Counted from the first letter of the stretch, positions 34,683 through 43,641 are shown. The stretch is 64,000 nt of DNA from Streptomyces griseorubiginosus (GCF_001514195.1 NZ_KQ948735.1:795413-859412); one strand, 5' to 3'. Notes: a model not told the origin generated them from the letters alone. Translations and numbers: made by a program.

Positions 34683-34730
34683 GGACGAGGCCCTTCGGGC
34701 CGACGGGGGTCTGGCGGCGCAGCCCCCAGG
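34658..34730. repeat. Dispersed Streptomyces repeat (CCGTCCGGCGTTTGAGGACG type)
   Basis: The segment contains AGCCCGTCCGGCGTTTGAGG, a short GAGGCCCTTCGGGCC hairpin and GGGGGTCTGG-CGGCGC-AGCCCCCAGG, the arrangement of an abundant intergenic repeat of Streptomyces genomes that I recognise from memory. It lies between convergent genes and supplies the stop codon of the VOC gene (TGA of GTTTGAGG). The hairpin may serve as a terminator. Confidence 0.8.
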
Positions 34731-34757
34731 ACGCGCACCCCCACCGGCCCGCACCGC

Positions 34758-36794
34758 TCAGTCGAACCGTTCCAGATCCCGCAGCCACGCCTTCGCCGAG
34801 CTGTCCGACGGGGCCCGCCAGTCGCCGCGGGGGGACAGGGAGCCGCCCGCCGACACCTTCGGGCCGTTCGGCATCGCCGATCGCTTGAACTGGGCGAACG
34901 CGAAGAAGCGCTTGCAGAAGACCTCGAGCCAGCGCCGGATCTCGGGCAGGTCGAACGTCCCGCGCTTGTCCTCGGGGAAGCCGGGCGGCCACTCGCCCGC
35001 CTCCACGTCGTGCCACGCGTGCCAGGCCAGGAAGGCGATCTTCGACGGCCGGAAGCCGTATCGCAGCACATGGAAGAGCGTGAAGTCGTGCAGCGCGTAC
35101 GGCCCGATCTTCGACTCGGTGGACTGCATCTCCTCGCCCGGCACCAGCTCCGGGCTGATCTCGGTGTCGAGGATCGCGGCCAGGATCTCGCCGGTCTCCT
35201 TGTCGAACTGGCCGCTGCTGATGACCCAGCGGATCAGGTGCTGGATGAACGTCTTCGGCACGCCCGAGTTGACGTTGTAGTGGCTCATCTGGTCGCCCAC
35301 GCCGTACGTGGACCAGCCGAGCGCCAGCTCCGAGAGGTCCCCGGTGCCGAGCACGATGCCACCGCGCTGGTTGGCGAGCCGGAACAGGTAGTCGGTGCGC
35401 AGGCCCGCCTGGACGTTCTCGAAGGTGACGTCGTACACCGGCTCGCCGGAGGCGAACGGGTGGCCCATCTCCTGAAGCATCAGCCGCGCGGTCGGCGTGA
35501 TGTCCAGCTCCGCCGCGGTGACCCCGAGCGCGGCCATCAGCTTGTGGGCGTTGTCCTTGGTGTGGTCGCTGGTCGCGAAGCCGGGCAGTGTCCAGGCCAG
35601 GATGTCGCTGCGCGGGCGCCCGGCGCGGTCCATCGCACGGGCGGCCACGATCAGCGCGTGGGTGGAGTCGAGGCCCCCGGACACCCCGATGACGACCTTC
35701 GGGCCGCCGATCGCCGCGAGCCGCTGCTGGAGCCCGGCGACCTGGATGTTGTAGGCCTCGTAGCAGTCCTGGGCGAGCCGCTCGGCGTCGGCCGGCACGA
35801 ACGGGAACCGCTCCAGACGCCGCTTCAGTCCCAGGTCGCCCGAGGGCGGGTCGAGCTCGAAGGACACCGTGCGGAAGTCACCGGTGCGGGCCTGGTGGGT
35901 GCGCCGGTTCTCGTCGAACGTGCCCATCCGCATCCGCTCCTGCCGCAGCAGGTCGAGGTCCACGTCGGCCACCGCGTACTCGTCCCCCTGCGGGAACCGC
36001 TCGGTCTCGGCCAGCAGTACGCCGTTCTCGTAGACCATGGCCTGCCCGTCCCAGGACAGGTCGGTGGTCGACTCGCCGAGTCCGGCCGCCGCGTAGACGT
36101 AGGCGGCCAGGCAGCGGGAGGACGCCGAGCGGCACAGCAGCTTGCGGTCCTCGGCCCGGCCGACCGTGATGGGGCTGCCGGACAGGTTGACCAGGACGGT
36201 CGCACCGGCGAGCGCGGCCTCCGCGCTGGGCGGCACGGGCACCCACATGTCCTCGCAGATCTCCGCGTGCAGCACCAGGCCGGGCACGTCACCGGCCTCG
36301 AACAGGAGGTCCACGCCGAACGGTACGGCGGTGCCGGCGACCCGGATCGAGCCGCCCCGCTCGTCGGCGCCGTCGCCGATCTGCCGACGCTCGTAGAACT
36401 CGCGGTAGTTGGGCGGGTACGACTTCGGCACGACCCCGAGGACCCGGCCGCGGTGCACGATCACCGCGCAGTTGTAGACCCGGTTGCGGTGGCGCAGCGG
36501 GGCGCCGACGACCAGCACCGGCAGCAGCTCGGCCGACCCGGCGACGACCTCCGCGAGGGCCGCCTCGACCTCGTCCAGCAGCGCGTCCTGGAGCAGCAGG
36601 TCCTCGATGGAGTACCCGCACAGCCCCAGCTCCGGGAAGACCGCGACGGCGACCCCCTCCTCGGAGCACCGGCGCGCGTGACGCAGAACCGCTTCGGCGT
36701 TGGCGGGCGGGTCCGCGATGACGGTGTGACCCGTACACGCGGCGACGCGTGCGAACCCGTGCTGATAGATGGACCAGAAGTTCGGCTGAGGCAC
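34758..36794 (-). CDS. nadE: Glutamine-dependent NAD+ synthetase
   Basis: 678 residues from the GTG at 36794, the full length of the two-domain actinobacterial enzyme. The N-terminal nitrilase-type glutaminase (about 1-290) has its triad in FPELGLCGY (Glu), PKSYPPNYREFYE (Lys) and HAEICEDMW (Cys). The C-terminal synthetase (about 330-678) has the ATP pyrophosphatase loop GVSGGLDSTHALI. It amidates nicotinate adenine dinucleotide to NAD using ammonia tunnelled from glutamine. Divergent from the membrane protein gene at 36902. Confidence 0.97.
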   Translation of the reverse strand: MPQPNFWSIYQHGFARVAACTGHTVIADPPANAEAVLRHARRCSEEGVAVAVFPELGLCGYSIEDLLLQDALLDEVEAALAEVVAGSAELLPVLVVGAPLRHRNRVYNCAVIVHRGRVLGVVPKSYPPNYREFYERRQIGDGADERGGSIRVAGTAVPFGVDLLFEAGDVPGLVLHAEICEDMWVPVPPSAEAALAGATVLVNLSGSPITVGRAEDRKLLCRSASSRCLAAYVYAAAGLGESTTDLSWDGQAMVYENGVLLAETERFPQGDEYAVADVDLDLLRQERMRMGTFDENRRTHQARTGDFRTVSFELDPPSGDLGLKRRLERFPFVPADAERLAQDCYEAYNIQVAGLQQRLAAIGGPKVVIGVSGGLDSTHALIVAARAMDRAGRPRSDILAWTLPGFATSDHTKDNAHKLMAALGVTAAELDITPTARLMLQEMGHPFASGEPVYDVTFENVQAGLRTDYLFRLANQRGGIVLGTGDLSELALGWSTYGVGDQMSHYNVNSGVPKTFIQHLIRWVISSGQFDKETGEILAAILDTEISPELVPGEEMQSTESKIGPYALHDFTLFHVLRYGFRPSKIAFLAWHAWHDVEAGEWPPGFPEDKRGTFDLPEIRRWLEVFCKRFFAFAQFKRSAMPNGPKVSAGGSLSPRGDWRAPSDSSAKAWLRDLERFD

Positions 36795-36901
36795 GGGTCC
36801 AGTGTAATCGTCAGAGCGACGCTATAGCTGGTGGGGGTGTGAGGAGCCTTACGCGCGCGGCCCATTGCCGGATTGTCATGACCTTGTCTTCAATAGGCGT
36901 T

Positions 36902-37303
36902 ATGACCGGCATCAGCGATACAAGGGACGACGGTGCGCACCTCGCGACGGACTGGGGCTGGTTCCTGGCCTGGCTCCTGGTGGGAGCGTGTGCGGGTGTC
37001 GGCCTGGCGGCGATCCTGACGGTGGGGGCGGCCTTCCTGGTGCTCGCCGCGGTGGCCGCGGTGCTCCTGATCCGCAAGGGCCCGGGCCGCGCTGCCGTGG
37101 GCGCCGTGGCGGGACTGGCCCTCCCCGCGTTCTACCTCGCCTATCTGAACCGGGGCGGCCCGGGGGAGGTGTGCCGCACGGTGACGGGCGGCCAGAGCTG
37201 CACCGACGAGTACTCACCGGTGCCGTTCCTCGTCGTCGGGGCCCTCCTGCTGGTCGCGGGCCTGGCGATCCACGCGGTGAACGGCCGCCGCGGGCGCGCC
37301 TGA
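36902..37303 (+). CDS. Small integral membrane protein
   Basis: 133 residues from the ATG at 36902 (MTGISDTRDDG). Three to four predicted segments (WGWFLAWLLVGACAGVGLAA, LVLAAVAAVLLI, VGAVAGLALPAFYLAYL, VPFLVVGALLLVAGLAI). A small loop between the last two contains two Cys (EVCRTVTGGQSCTDEYSP) that could form a disulfide outside. No known family is recognised. A strong bidirectional terminator follows. Confidence 0.8.
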   Translation: MTGISDTRDDGAHLATDWGWFLAWLLVGACAGVGLAAILTVGAAFLVLAAVAAVLLIRKGPGRAAVGAVAGLALPAFYLAYLNRGGPGEVCRTVTGGQSCTDEYSPVPFLVVGALLLVAGLAIHAVNGRRGRA

Positions 37304-37326
37304 CGCGGCGGGACCGGACGAACGGG

Positions 37327-37368
37327 AGGGCCCGGTCCCGGAGGTTCCCACCTCCGGGACCGGGCCCT
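37327..37368. terminator. 19-bp perfect stem-loop between convergent genes
   Basis: Arms 37327-37345 and 37350-37368 pair without mismatch around a TCCC loop. It lies 24 bases after the membrane-protein stop and 18 bases from the stop of the leftward protease gene, so it can end both transcripts. Confidence 0.88.
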
Positions 37369-37385
37369 TGGGGCATGCGCCCCGA

Positions 37386-39326
37386 TCAGTGCCGGTTGAA
37401 CGACTGGACGTAACCGTCTGCGGGCGTACCCACACCCGTCACGTCGTCGTAGCCCTTCACCGCGGACAGCGAGCTGTCCTTGCCGAGGCTGCGCACCGAG
37501 GTGAGCAGACCCTCGGAGCCGTCGAAGGCGTTGGCGAAGTCGACGCGCGCCACCGCGAGGTCGGTGCCCGTCGGCTTGTCCGTGACGTCGTGGTACACCC
37601 GCGACCCGTACTTGGAGTAGATCGACGGGTTGGCGAACCCGAGCGCCTTGCCGCCGGACGCCTGCTGCGCCAGCGCCTGCACGGCCGCGATCACCGGCGA
37701 GGCCAGCGAGGTGCCGCCGATGCGGTACTCGCTGTACTGCTGCGAGCCGTCAGGGAAGGTCTGGGTCTGCCCGACCAGGAAGCCGGTGTTCGGGTCGGCG
37801 ATCGCGGAGATGTCCGGGACCACGCGGTTGCCGGTGGCGTTGTTCGCCGTGGCGAGCGCGTTCGGGACGACACCCTTCTGGTAGAAGGGCTCGGCGACCG
37901 TCTTGCTGGTGCCGCCGCCCGCGCCCGAGGTGAACGCGCCGGGGAAGTTGGTCCAGCTCTTGCCGTCCGTGGACAGCGTGGCCTTCTCGGTGCCCCAGCC
38001 GGTCTCCCACAGGTACTTGTCGCCCTTGCCGACCGCCAGCGAGGTACCGCCGACCGCCGTCACCCACGCCGAGTTGGCCGGGGTGTCGACCTGCTTCGTA
38101 CCGGTGTTGGCGACCTCGTCGCCGTTGTCGCCGGAGGAGAAGTAGAAGCCGATGCCCTCGACCGCGCCGAACTGGAAGACCTGGTCGTAGGCGGCCGCGA
38201 GGTCCGGCGTCTGGTTCGCCTCGATGTCGCCCCACGAGTTGGAGACGATGTCGGCGAGGTGGTTGTCGACGACCTTGCTGAGCGAGTCCAGCAGGTCGTC
38301 GTCCAGGCAGGACGCGGCACCCACGTACGTGATGTTCGCGTCCGGCGCGACCGCGTGCACGGCCTCGACGTCGAGGGTCTCCTCGCCGTACCAGCCGGCC
38401 GCCGAGCAGGCCTCGGTGTTGGTGTAGCCGTCGGGCAGCACCTGGCGCAGCTGGCTGGTCTTGTAGGCCGCGTCGCCGTTCTTCTTCGCGTACGTGGCCG
38501 CGTCGAAGGCGATGGTCGGCGAGGCGTACGCGTCGGTGATGGCGACCCGCACCCCCTTGCCGGTGTACTTGCCGGCGCCGTAGGCGGCGCGCAGCTGCTT
38601 GCCCGTGTAGCCCTTGATCGCGTACGGGATCTTCGTGCCGTAGGCGCTGGGCAGCGTGCTCGCGGTGTTCGAGCCGTAGTACGAGGAGAACGGCCCGGAG
38701 TTCTTGAACACGGCGTCCGGCGGCGGCAGTTGGTCCTTGCTGCTGGCCTTGTGCGGCGCGTTGTCCAGACCGGTGACGGTCAGCACGGCACCGTCGAGGC
38801 CGGCCGGCGCGGACGCGGCCTTGTCGGGGGCACGGTAGGTCTTCGAGCCCTTGACGTAGTTGTGCAGCTGGGTCCCGAAGGCCTTCTCGACGGAGGCCAC
38901 GTCACCGGTGACGGCGACGTAGTGCTCGTGGACGCCCGTGACCTTCAGACCGGCGGACGTCAGCCAGGACTTGACCGCGGCGACCTGCGCCTTGGTCGCG
39001 CCGAAGCGGGCCTGCGCCTGACCGGCGCTCAGGTACTTGCCGTACGACGCGGAGCTCGGGTCGGACACGGCCTTCGCGTAGGCGGCGAGACCGGCGGCGT
39101 CCTTGCCGGCGAGGTAGACCCGGGCGGAGACCTTGGCGCTGTCCGAGGTGGCGCCCTTGTCCGCCTTGGCCGTGGCCCACGCGGGCTTCGTGCCGGCCAG
39201 CGTGTCACGGGCCGGGGTGTCCGCGGCGTGGGCCGCGGGTATACCCAGCGCCAGCGCGCCCGCGAGCATCGGCAGTGTCGCCGCCATGCTCACTCCGGCG
39301 CGAAGTTTGGCGCGGTTGGATCTCAT
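37386..39326 (-). CDS. Secreted S53 family peptidase (sedolisin/kumamolisin-like)
   Basis: 646 residues. Signal peptide about 1-34 (AGALALGIPAAHA), a pro-kumamolisin activation domain about 45-190, then the catalytic domain. The Glu-x3-Asp pair is in EETLDVE, the oxyanion Asp in SNSWGD and the nucleophile in GGTSLASP (a GGTS variant of SGTS). The calcium site at the C-terminus reads YDDVTGVGTP. These are acid-active serine-carboxyl proteases released outside the cell. A Cys pair (EACSAAG, ASCLDDD) may stabilise it. It is probably monocistronic and lies 3' to DUF3105-DUF305. Confidence 0.94.
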   Translation of the reverse strand: MRSNRAKLRAGVSMAATLPMLAGALALGIPAAHAADTPARDTLAGTKPAWATAKADKGATSDSAKVSARVYLAGKDAAGLAAYAKAVSDPSSASYGKYLSAGQAQARFGATKAQVAAVKSWLTSAGLKVTGVHEHYVAVTGDVASVEKAFGTQLHNYVKGSKTYRAPDKAASAPAGLDGAVLTVTGLDNAPHKASSKDQLPPPDAVFKNSGPFSSYYGSNTASTLPSAYGTKIPYAIKGYTGKQLRAAYGAGKYTGKGVRVAITDAYASPTIAFDAATYAKKNGDAAYKTSQLRQVLPDGYTNTEACSAAGWYGEETLDVEAVHAVAPDANITYVGAASCLDDDLLDSLSKVVDNHLADIVSNSWGDIEANQTPDLAAAYDQVFQFGAVEGIGFYFSSGDNGDEVANTGTKQVDTPANSAWVTAVGGTSLAVGKGDKYLWETGWGTEKATLSTDGKSWTNFPGAFTSGAGGGTSKTVAEPFYQKGVVPNALATANNATGNRVVPDISAIADPNTGFLVGQTQTFPDGSQQYSEYRIGGTSLASPVIAAVQALAQQASGGKALGFANPSIYSKYGSRVYHDVTDKPTGTDLAVARVDFANAFDGSEGLLTSVRSLGKDSSLSAVKGYDDVTGVGTPADGYVQSFNRH

Positions 39327-39455
39327 GGAACCCCCTGAATGCGGTTCTTCGGCGAGTGATCACTCGACGGTGTGGCCACTCTTGCGACGAACCGTTCATG
39401 CCAGGGGAATGGTCATGCCAAGAAGAGTCCAACTAACCTAAAGAAAAAGGCTGGT

Positions 39456-39473
39456 TAGAGGGTTAACCCTCTA
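39456..39473 (-). terminator. 18-bp palindrome with T-rich tail after the DUF305 gene
   Basis: TAGAGGGTTAACCCTCTA is a perfect palindrome that includes the stop codon of the leftward DUF305 gene. Read leftward it is followed within eight bases by TTTTTCTTT, so it can act as an intrinsic terminator for DUF3105-DUF305 before the S53 promoter. Confidence 0.65.
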
Positions 39474-40085
39474 TGATCCCGGCTTCGCGCCCCGCTCCTT
39501 CAGCATCCCCGCCATCAGGTCGATCTCCGACTGCTGTGCGTCGACCATGCCCTGCGCGAGCCGCTTCTCCACCCCGACCGTGCACTTGTCCACACAGCCC
39601 TTCGCCATGTGGATGCCGCCCCGGTGATGCTCCGTCATCAACCGGAGATAGAAGATCTCGGCCTGCTTGCCGTTGAGCGTGCCCAGCTTCTTCATCTCGC
39701 TGTCGGTCGCCATGCCCGGCATCAGCGAACCCTCGCCCGCCGAGGGCATGTCACCCATGCCCATCCACGTCATCGGCGGATCCGCCGACACCTTCGGCAA
39801 CCCCCACAGATCCAGCCAGCCCAGCAGCATCCCGCGCTGGTTGGCCTGCGTCTGCGCGATGTCGTAGGCGAGCCGCCGCACCTCCACGTCCTTGGTGCGG
39901 TCCCGCACGATGTACGACATCTCGACCGCCTGCTGATGGTGTATGGCCATGTCGCGCGCGAAGCCCGCGTCCGCCGACTCGGCCGTGGGCGTGTCGGCGG
40001 AGCCGTCCTCCGCGACGGCGTAGGTGATCGCCCCGGCCGCGACGAGCACCCCCGCCACGGCCACGGCCACTCCCGCGAACCTCAC
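39471..40085 (-). CDS. DUF305 protein, membrane-anchored, His/Met-rich
   Basis: 204 residues from the GTG at 40085, whose GTGA overlaps the stop of the DUF3105 gene; a GTG seven codons upstream (40106) is an alternative. An N-terminal hydrophobic anchor (FAGVAVAVAGVLVAAGAITYAVA) is followed by the DUF305 ferritin-like helical domain with HHQQAVEMS and a second HHRGGIHMA. Between them is a Met-rich loop (MTWMGMGDMP...LMPGM). Such residues suit binding of copper or other soft metals outside the membrane, but the family function is not established. Confidence 0.87.
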   Translation of the reverse strand: MRFAGVAVAVAGVLVAAGAITYAVAEDGSADTPTAESADAGFARDMAIHHQQAVEMSYIVRDRTKDVEVRRLAYDIAQTQANQRGMLLGWLDLWGLPKVSADPPMTWMGMGDMPSAGEGSLMPGMATDSEMKKLGTLNGKQAEIFYLRLMTEHHRGGIHMAKGCVDKCTVGVEKRLAQGMVDAQQSEIDLMAGMLKERGAKPGS

Positions 40086-40741
40086 TGCCCCAGACCACCC
40101 GTGCACGCCGCGCCCGGCTCGGGCGTCTGCTCGCCCTGCACGAACTTCGCGAAGAACTTGTCGACGTCAGGGTCGGTCGCGCTCGTCACCGTCCGCTGGT
40201 GGCCCCACGCCGACAGCATGATCGGGTCCTTCTGCTTGTCGTCCGGGCTCATCAGCGTGTACGGCGTCTTCTTCACCTTGGCCGCGAGCGCGTCGACGTC
40301 GGCCTTCTTCGCCTTACTGGTGTACGTCACCCAGACCGCGCCGTGCTCCAGGGAGTGCACGGCGTTCATGTTGTTGAGCGCCTTGGTGTAGACGTCGCCG
40401 TTGCAGTTCATCCACACCTGGTTGTGGTCGCCGCCGACCGGGGGCTCCATCGGGTAGTTCACGGTCTTGACGACATGGGTGCGGCCCAGCGTGCCCTTCC
40501 AGGTCCTGACGCCGTCCGAGCCCGTCACGAAGTGCCCCTTGCCCTTGCCCTCCGCCGCCGTGCTGTCGTCGGACTGCGACTGGACGAGGGCGACGGTCCC
40601 GGCGGTCAGACCGGCCACGGCGAGCACGCTGGCGGTGATCACGAGGATCCGGTTGCGGCGCGCACGGGCCTGTTCGGCGCGCCGCATCTCCTCTATGCGC
40701 GCCTTGCGTGCCGCGGTGGTGCTCTTCTTGGCGGAACCCAT
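40082..40741 (-). CDS. DUF3105 protein, membrane-anchored
   Basis: 219 residues from the ATG at 40741 (MGSAKKSTTAARKAR). A basic coil and one hydrophobic anchor (ILVITASVLAVAGLTAGTVAL) precede an outside domain with the conserved DUF3105 motifs PVGGDHNQVWMNCN, HSLEHGAVWVTY and SAWGHQR, giving several conserved His and a Cys. First gene of a two-gene operon with DUF305, overlapping by four bases. The pair recurs in Actinobacteria; a joint role in metal or thiol chemistry is inferred, not known. Confidence 0.87.
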   Translation of the reverse strand: MGSAKKSTTAARKARIEEMRRAEQARARRNRILVITASVLAVAGLTAGTVALVQSQSDDSTAAEGKGKGHFVTGSDGVRTWKGTLGRTHVVKTVNYPMEPPVGGDHNQVWMNCNGDVYTKALNNMNAVHSLEHGAVWVTYTSKAKKADVDALAAKVKKTPYTLMSPDDKQKDPIMLSAWGHQRTVTSATDPDVDKFFAKFVQGEQTPEPGAACTGGLGQ

Positions 40742-41081
40742 GAGGTGTGTCCTTCTGGGGGAAAGGGGCGGGGCGGACGGTGACGATCGGTCCGCTGATC
40801 GTAGTGGGGCGGCAGCGGCTTCTCGTAGGGAGCCCGCAGGAAACCCGGGGCGCCGGGTGAGACGGGGCGGGCCGGGCATTACGTATGTCAGTCCGAGCAG
40901 GCAAGATGGGCGGCAGAGCAGTACATCCACCGGACGTGAGGCGTTCACACCCGGGTCGCCCGGGCGATCAAGGTCGGCAACGCGCACGAAACTCCGTTGT
41001 GGTGTGATGCTCAGGTGCCCGACCGCCTCCTGCGGGACACGGAGACAGGCGGCCTGACCAGCAAGGATGGGGAAGTCGAAG
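40742..41081. promoter_or_regulatory. Divergent promoter region between DUF3105 and glnA2
   Basis: 340 bases without a credible gene. It must hold promoters for the leftward DUF3105-DUF305 operon and for glnA2. A short palindrome TACGTA lies in GCATTACGTATGTC near 40880. I do not see a clear GlnR box (gTnAc-n6-GaAAc pattern), though GAAACTCCG at about 40988 contains a half. AAGGATGGGGAAG just before 41082 is the glnA2 ribosome site. Confidence 0.45.
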
Positions 41082-42443
41082 ATGGACAAGCAGCAGGAGT
41101 TCGTGCTCCGGACCTTGGAGGAGCGCGACATCCGGTTCGTACGCCTGTGGTTCACGGACGTGCTGGGCTTCCTCAAGTCCGTCGCCGTGGCCCCGGCGGA
41201 ACTGGAACAGGCCTTCGACGAGGGCATCGGCTTCGACGGCTCCGCGATCGAGGGCTTCGCCCGCGTGTACGAGTCCGACATGATCGCCAAGCCGGATCCG
41301 TCGACCTTCCAGGTGCTGCCCTGGCGCGCGGAGGCCCCCGGCACGGCCCGGATGTTCTGCGACATCCTCATGCCCGACGGCTCCCCGTCCTTCGCGGACC
41401 CGCGCTACGTCCTCAAGCGTGCCCTGGCCCGCACCTCCGACCTGGGCTTCACCTTCTACACCCACCCGGAGATCGAGTTCTTCCTGCTGAAGGACCGCCC
41501 GCTGGACGGCTCGCGCCCCACCCCGGCCGACAACTCCGGCTACTTCGACCACACCCCCCAGAACATCGGCATGGACTTCCGCCGCCAGGCGATCACCATG
41601 CTGGAGTCGATGGGCATCTCGGTCGAGTTCTCCCACCACGAGGGCGCCCCCGGCCAGCAGGAGATCGACCTCCGGTACGCCGACGCGCTCTCGACGGCGG
41701 ACAACATCATGACGTTCCGCCTGGTCATGAAGCAGGTGGCGCTGGAGCAGGGCGTCCAGGCGACGTTCATGCCGAAGCCGTTCTCCGAGCACCCGGGCTC
41801 CGGCATGCACACCCACCTCTCCCTCTTCGAGGGCGACCGCAACGCGTTCTACGAGTCCGGGTCGGAGTACCAGCTCTCCAAGGTCGGCCGCTCCTTCATC
41901 GCGGGCCTGCTCAAGCACGCGGCGGAGATCTCCGCGGTCACCAACCAGTGGGTCAACTCCTACAAGCGCATCTGGGGCGGCACCGAGCGCACCGCGGGCG
42001 CCGGCGGCGAGGCCCCCTCGTACATCTGCTGGGGCCACAACAACCGCTCGGCCCTGGTGCGCGTCCCGATGTACAAGCCCGGCAAGACCGGCTCCGCGCG
42101 GATCGAGGTCCGCTCGATCGACTCCGGAGCCAACCCGTACCTGGCCTACGCCGTCCTGCTGGCCGCCGGCCTCAAGGGCATCGAGGAGGGCTACGAGCTC
42201 CCGCCGGGCGCCGAGGACGACGTCTGGGCCCTCTCGGACGCGGAGCGCCGCGCGATGGGCATCGAGCCCCTCCCGCAGAACCTGGGCGAGGCCCTCACCC
42301 TGATGGAACGCAGCGACCTGGTCGCCGAAACCCTCGGCGAACACGTCTTCGACTTCTTCCTGCGCAACAAGCGGCAGGAGTGGGAGGAGTACCGCTCCGA
42401 GGTGACCGCCTTCGAGCTCCGCAAGAACCTGCCGGTGCTGTAA
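41082..42443 (+). CDS. glnA2: GlnA2-type glutamine synthetase homolog (probable gamma-glutamylpolyamine synthetase)
   Basis: 453 residues from the ATG at 41082 (MDKQQEFVL). GS signatures are intact: FDGSAIEGF, the Glu metal ligands in THPEIEFFL, the ATP-binding KPFSEHPGSGMHTHLS and RIEVRSIDSGANPYLAYA. The adenylylation loop NLYDLPP of canonical GlnA is absent and replaced by EGYELPPGAEDDVWALS, as in mycobacterial GlnA2. The S. coelicolor ortholog (SCO2241) has been reported to glutamylate polyamines rather than ammonia; I infer the same here from position and sequence. Despite nearby glnE, it is probably not adenylylated. Confidence 0.92.
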   Translation: MDKQQEFVLRTLEERDIRFVRLWFTDVLGFLKSVAVAPAELEQAFDEGIGFDGSAIEGFARVYESDMIAKPDPSTFQVLPWRAEAPGTARMFCDILMPDGSPSFADPRYVLKRALARTSDLGFTFYTHPEIEFFLLKDRPLDGSRPTPADNSGYFDHTPQNIGMDFRRQAITMLESMGISVEFSHHEGAPGQQEIDLRYADALSTADNIMTFRLVMKQVALEQGVQATFMPKPFSEHPGSGMHTHLSLFEGDRNAFYESGSEYQLSKVGRSFIAGLLKHAAEISAVTNQWVNSYKRIWGGTERTAGAGGEAPSYICWGHNNRSALVRVPMYKPGKTGSARIEVRSIDSGANPYLAYAVLLAAGLKGIEEGYELPPGAEDDVWALSDAERRAMGIEPLPQNLGEALTLMERSDLVAETLGEHVFDFFLRNKRQEWEEYRSEVTAFELRKNLPVL

Positions 42444-42454
42444 GGGCACCGCGC

Positions 42455-42489
42455 GACGGGGCCGACGGTCACCGACCGCCGGCCCCGTC
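42455..42489. terminator. Stem-loop between glnA2 and the convergent VOC gene
   Basis: A 16-bp stem with one mismatch: arms 42455-42470 (GACGGGGCCGACGGTC) and 42474-42489 with a three-base loop. It lies eleven bases after the glnA2 stop and just before the leftward gene stop, so it can serve both. Confidence 0.8.
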
Positions 42490-42497
42490 TGCTGCGG

Positions 42498-42935
42498 CTA
42501 GCGGGCCGCCGCCTGGTCCGCCAGGACCTGGTGCAGGGGTTCCGTCTCGCGGCGCTTGTACTCCTGGATCGCCCAGCCGTTGCCGTCCGGGTCCTTGAAG
42601 TACATGAAGGTGGCGCCGTCCTGCGGGGCGAACTGGACCGGCTCGCTGACGTCCAGGCCGCGGGCGGTGAGTTCCTCGTACGCCGCCTTCGCGTCCGTCA
42701 CGCACAGCTGCATGCCGTGGTAGGTGCCGGGCTGCGGGGCGCCCGTGGGGACCTGGAGACCGTCCACCAAAGCGATGGAACAGCCCGAGCCCGGCGGGGT
42801 CAGCTGACAGATGCGGACGCCCTCCATCACCTCGCCGTCCAGATCCACGTGGAAACCGACCTTGTCGCGGTAGAACTCCTTGGCCCGGTCCACGTCCGTG
42901 ACCGGCAGCAGGATCACTTCGAGGCTCATGTCCAT
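42498..42935 (-). CDS. VOC family glyoxalase/dioxygenase-like protein
   Basis: 145 residues, a single VOC domain made of two beta-alpha-beta3 modules. The start MDMSLEVILLPVTDVDRAKEFY and the end YFKDPDGNGWAIQEYK are classic; the Glu in IQEYK is the usual metal ligand and an early His is FHVDLDG/THYHGMQ (GTYHGMQL). It could detoxify methylglyoxal-like compounds or bind an antibiotic. It lies 49 bases downstream of the PNPOx-like gene, in the same direction, and may be co-transcribed. Confidence 0.9.
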   Translation of the reverse strand: MDMSLEVILLPVTDVDRAKEFYRDKVGFHVDLDGEVMEGVRICQLTPPGSGCSIALVDGLQVPTGAPQPGTYHGMQLCVTDAKAAYEELTARGLDVSEPVQFAPQDGATFMYFKDPDGNGWAIQEYKRRETEPLHQVLADQAAAR

Positions 42936-42984
42936 GGCGTGACTCCCTCGTCGACGTCAGTACATCCGTCACATGCGGCCGTCC

Positions 42985-43494
42985 TCAGAAGCGCCAGCGC
43001 GTCTGGCTGAACGGCTGTCCCTTACCGAAGCCGAAAACCGTCCGCGGCGCCACCGCATAGACGACGGCGTGTCCCGGGCCGTGATGGAAGTACCCGTCCC
43101 GTACCTCGAAGCGCCAGAAGTCGCCGTACTTCGCCTCCCACGCCGCGGCCAGCTCGCGCAGCCGGGTGTCGTCGGTGACCCGCACCGCCTCGCCCTCCAC
43201 CACCAGGTCGTAGCCCTTGTCCCAGATGTTGGTGCCGGTCGTCAGCGTGACGTGCGGGTTGTGCGGGAGGTTCCGCGCCTTGCGCTCCTCGGGTCCGGTG
43301 CAGAAGTGCAGTGCCCCGTGCGCCCACACCGCGGGCAGCGGTGTGACGTGCGGGCGCCCGTCCGGGCGCACCGTCGAGATCCAGAACAGCTCGGCGGAGG
43401 CCAGCAGCGACTCGGCGTCGGCCCACGGCGTCGCCCGCGCGTCGGGGTCGCTGTAGCGCTGGTCGAGACGGGTCTCGGGTTCCTGCTCGGTCAT
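42985..43494 (-). CDS. Pyridoxamine 5'-phosphate oxidase-fold (flavin/F420-binding) protein
   Basis: 169 residues from the ATG at 43494 (MTEQEPETRLD). The split-barrel PNPOx fold is clear: FWISTVRPDGRPHVTPLPAVW, ALHFCTGPEERKARNL and YDLVVEGEAVRV. Members bind FMN, F420 or heme; the residue pattern does not let me choose, though Streptomyces have many F420-dependent ones. Probably the first gene of a two-gene unit with the VOC gene. It is divergent from glnE by 176 bases. Substrate unknown. Confidence 0.87.
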   Translation of the reverse strand: MTEQEPETRLDQRYSDPDARATPWADAESLLASAELFWISTVRPDGRPHVTPLPAVWAHGALHFCTGPEERKARNLPHNPHVTLTTGTNIWDKGYDLVVEGEAVRVTDDTRLRELAAAWEAKYGDFWRFEVRDGYFHHGPGHAVVYAVAPRTVFGFGKGQPFSQTRWRF

Positions 43495-43641
43495 CACGCG
43501 GCCTCCGGCTCGGGGACACCCGGGCAACCGCGGATGTCCGGCTCGACACTCCCTGTCCGACCTTTCCACCTTCCCCCTACCCACATCCCCCCACCCGCTC
43601 CCCGGCGCTTCTCCCCGCCTCTGCGGTTACGCTCGATCGAC

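Noticed and set aside
40742..41081. GlnR box upstream of glnA2
   Set aside because: Only a GAAAC half-like sequence is visible without its partner at the right distance, so I do not claim control by GlnR.
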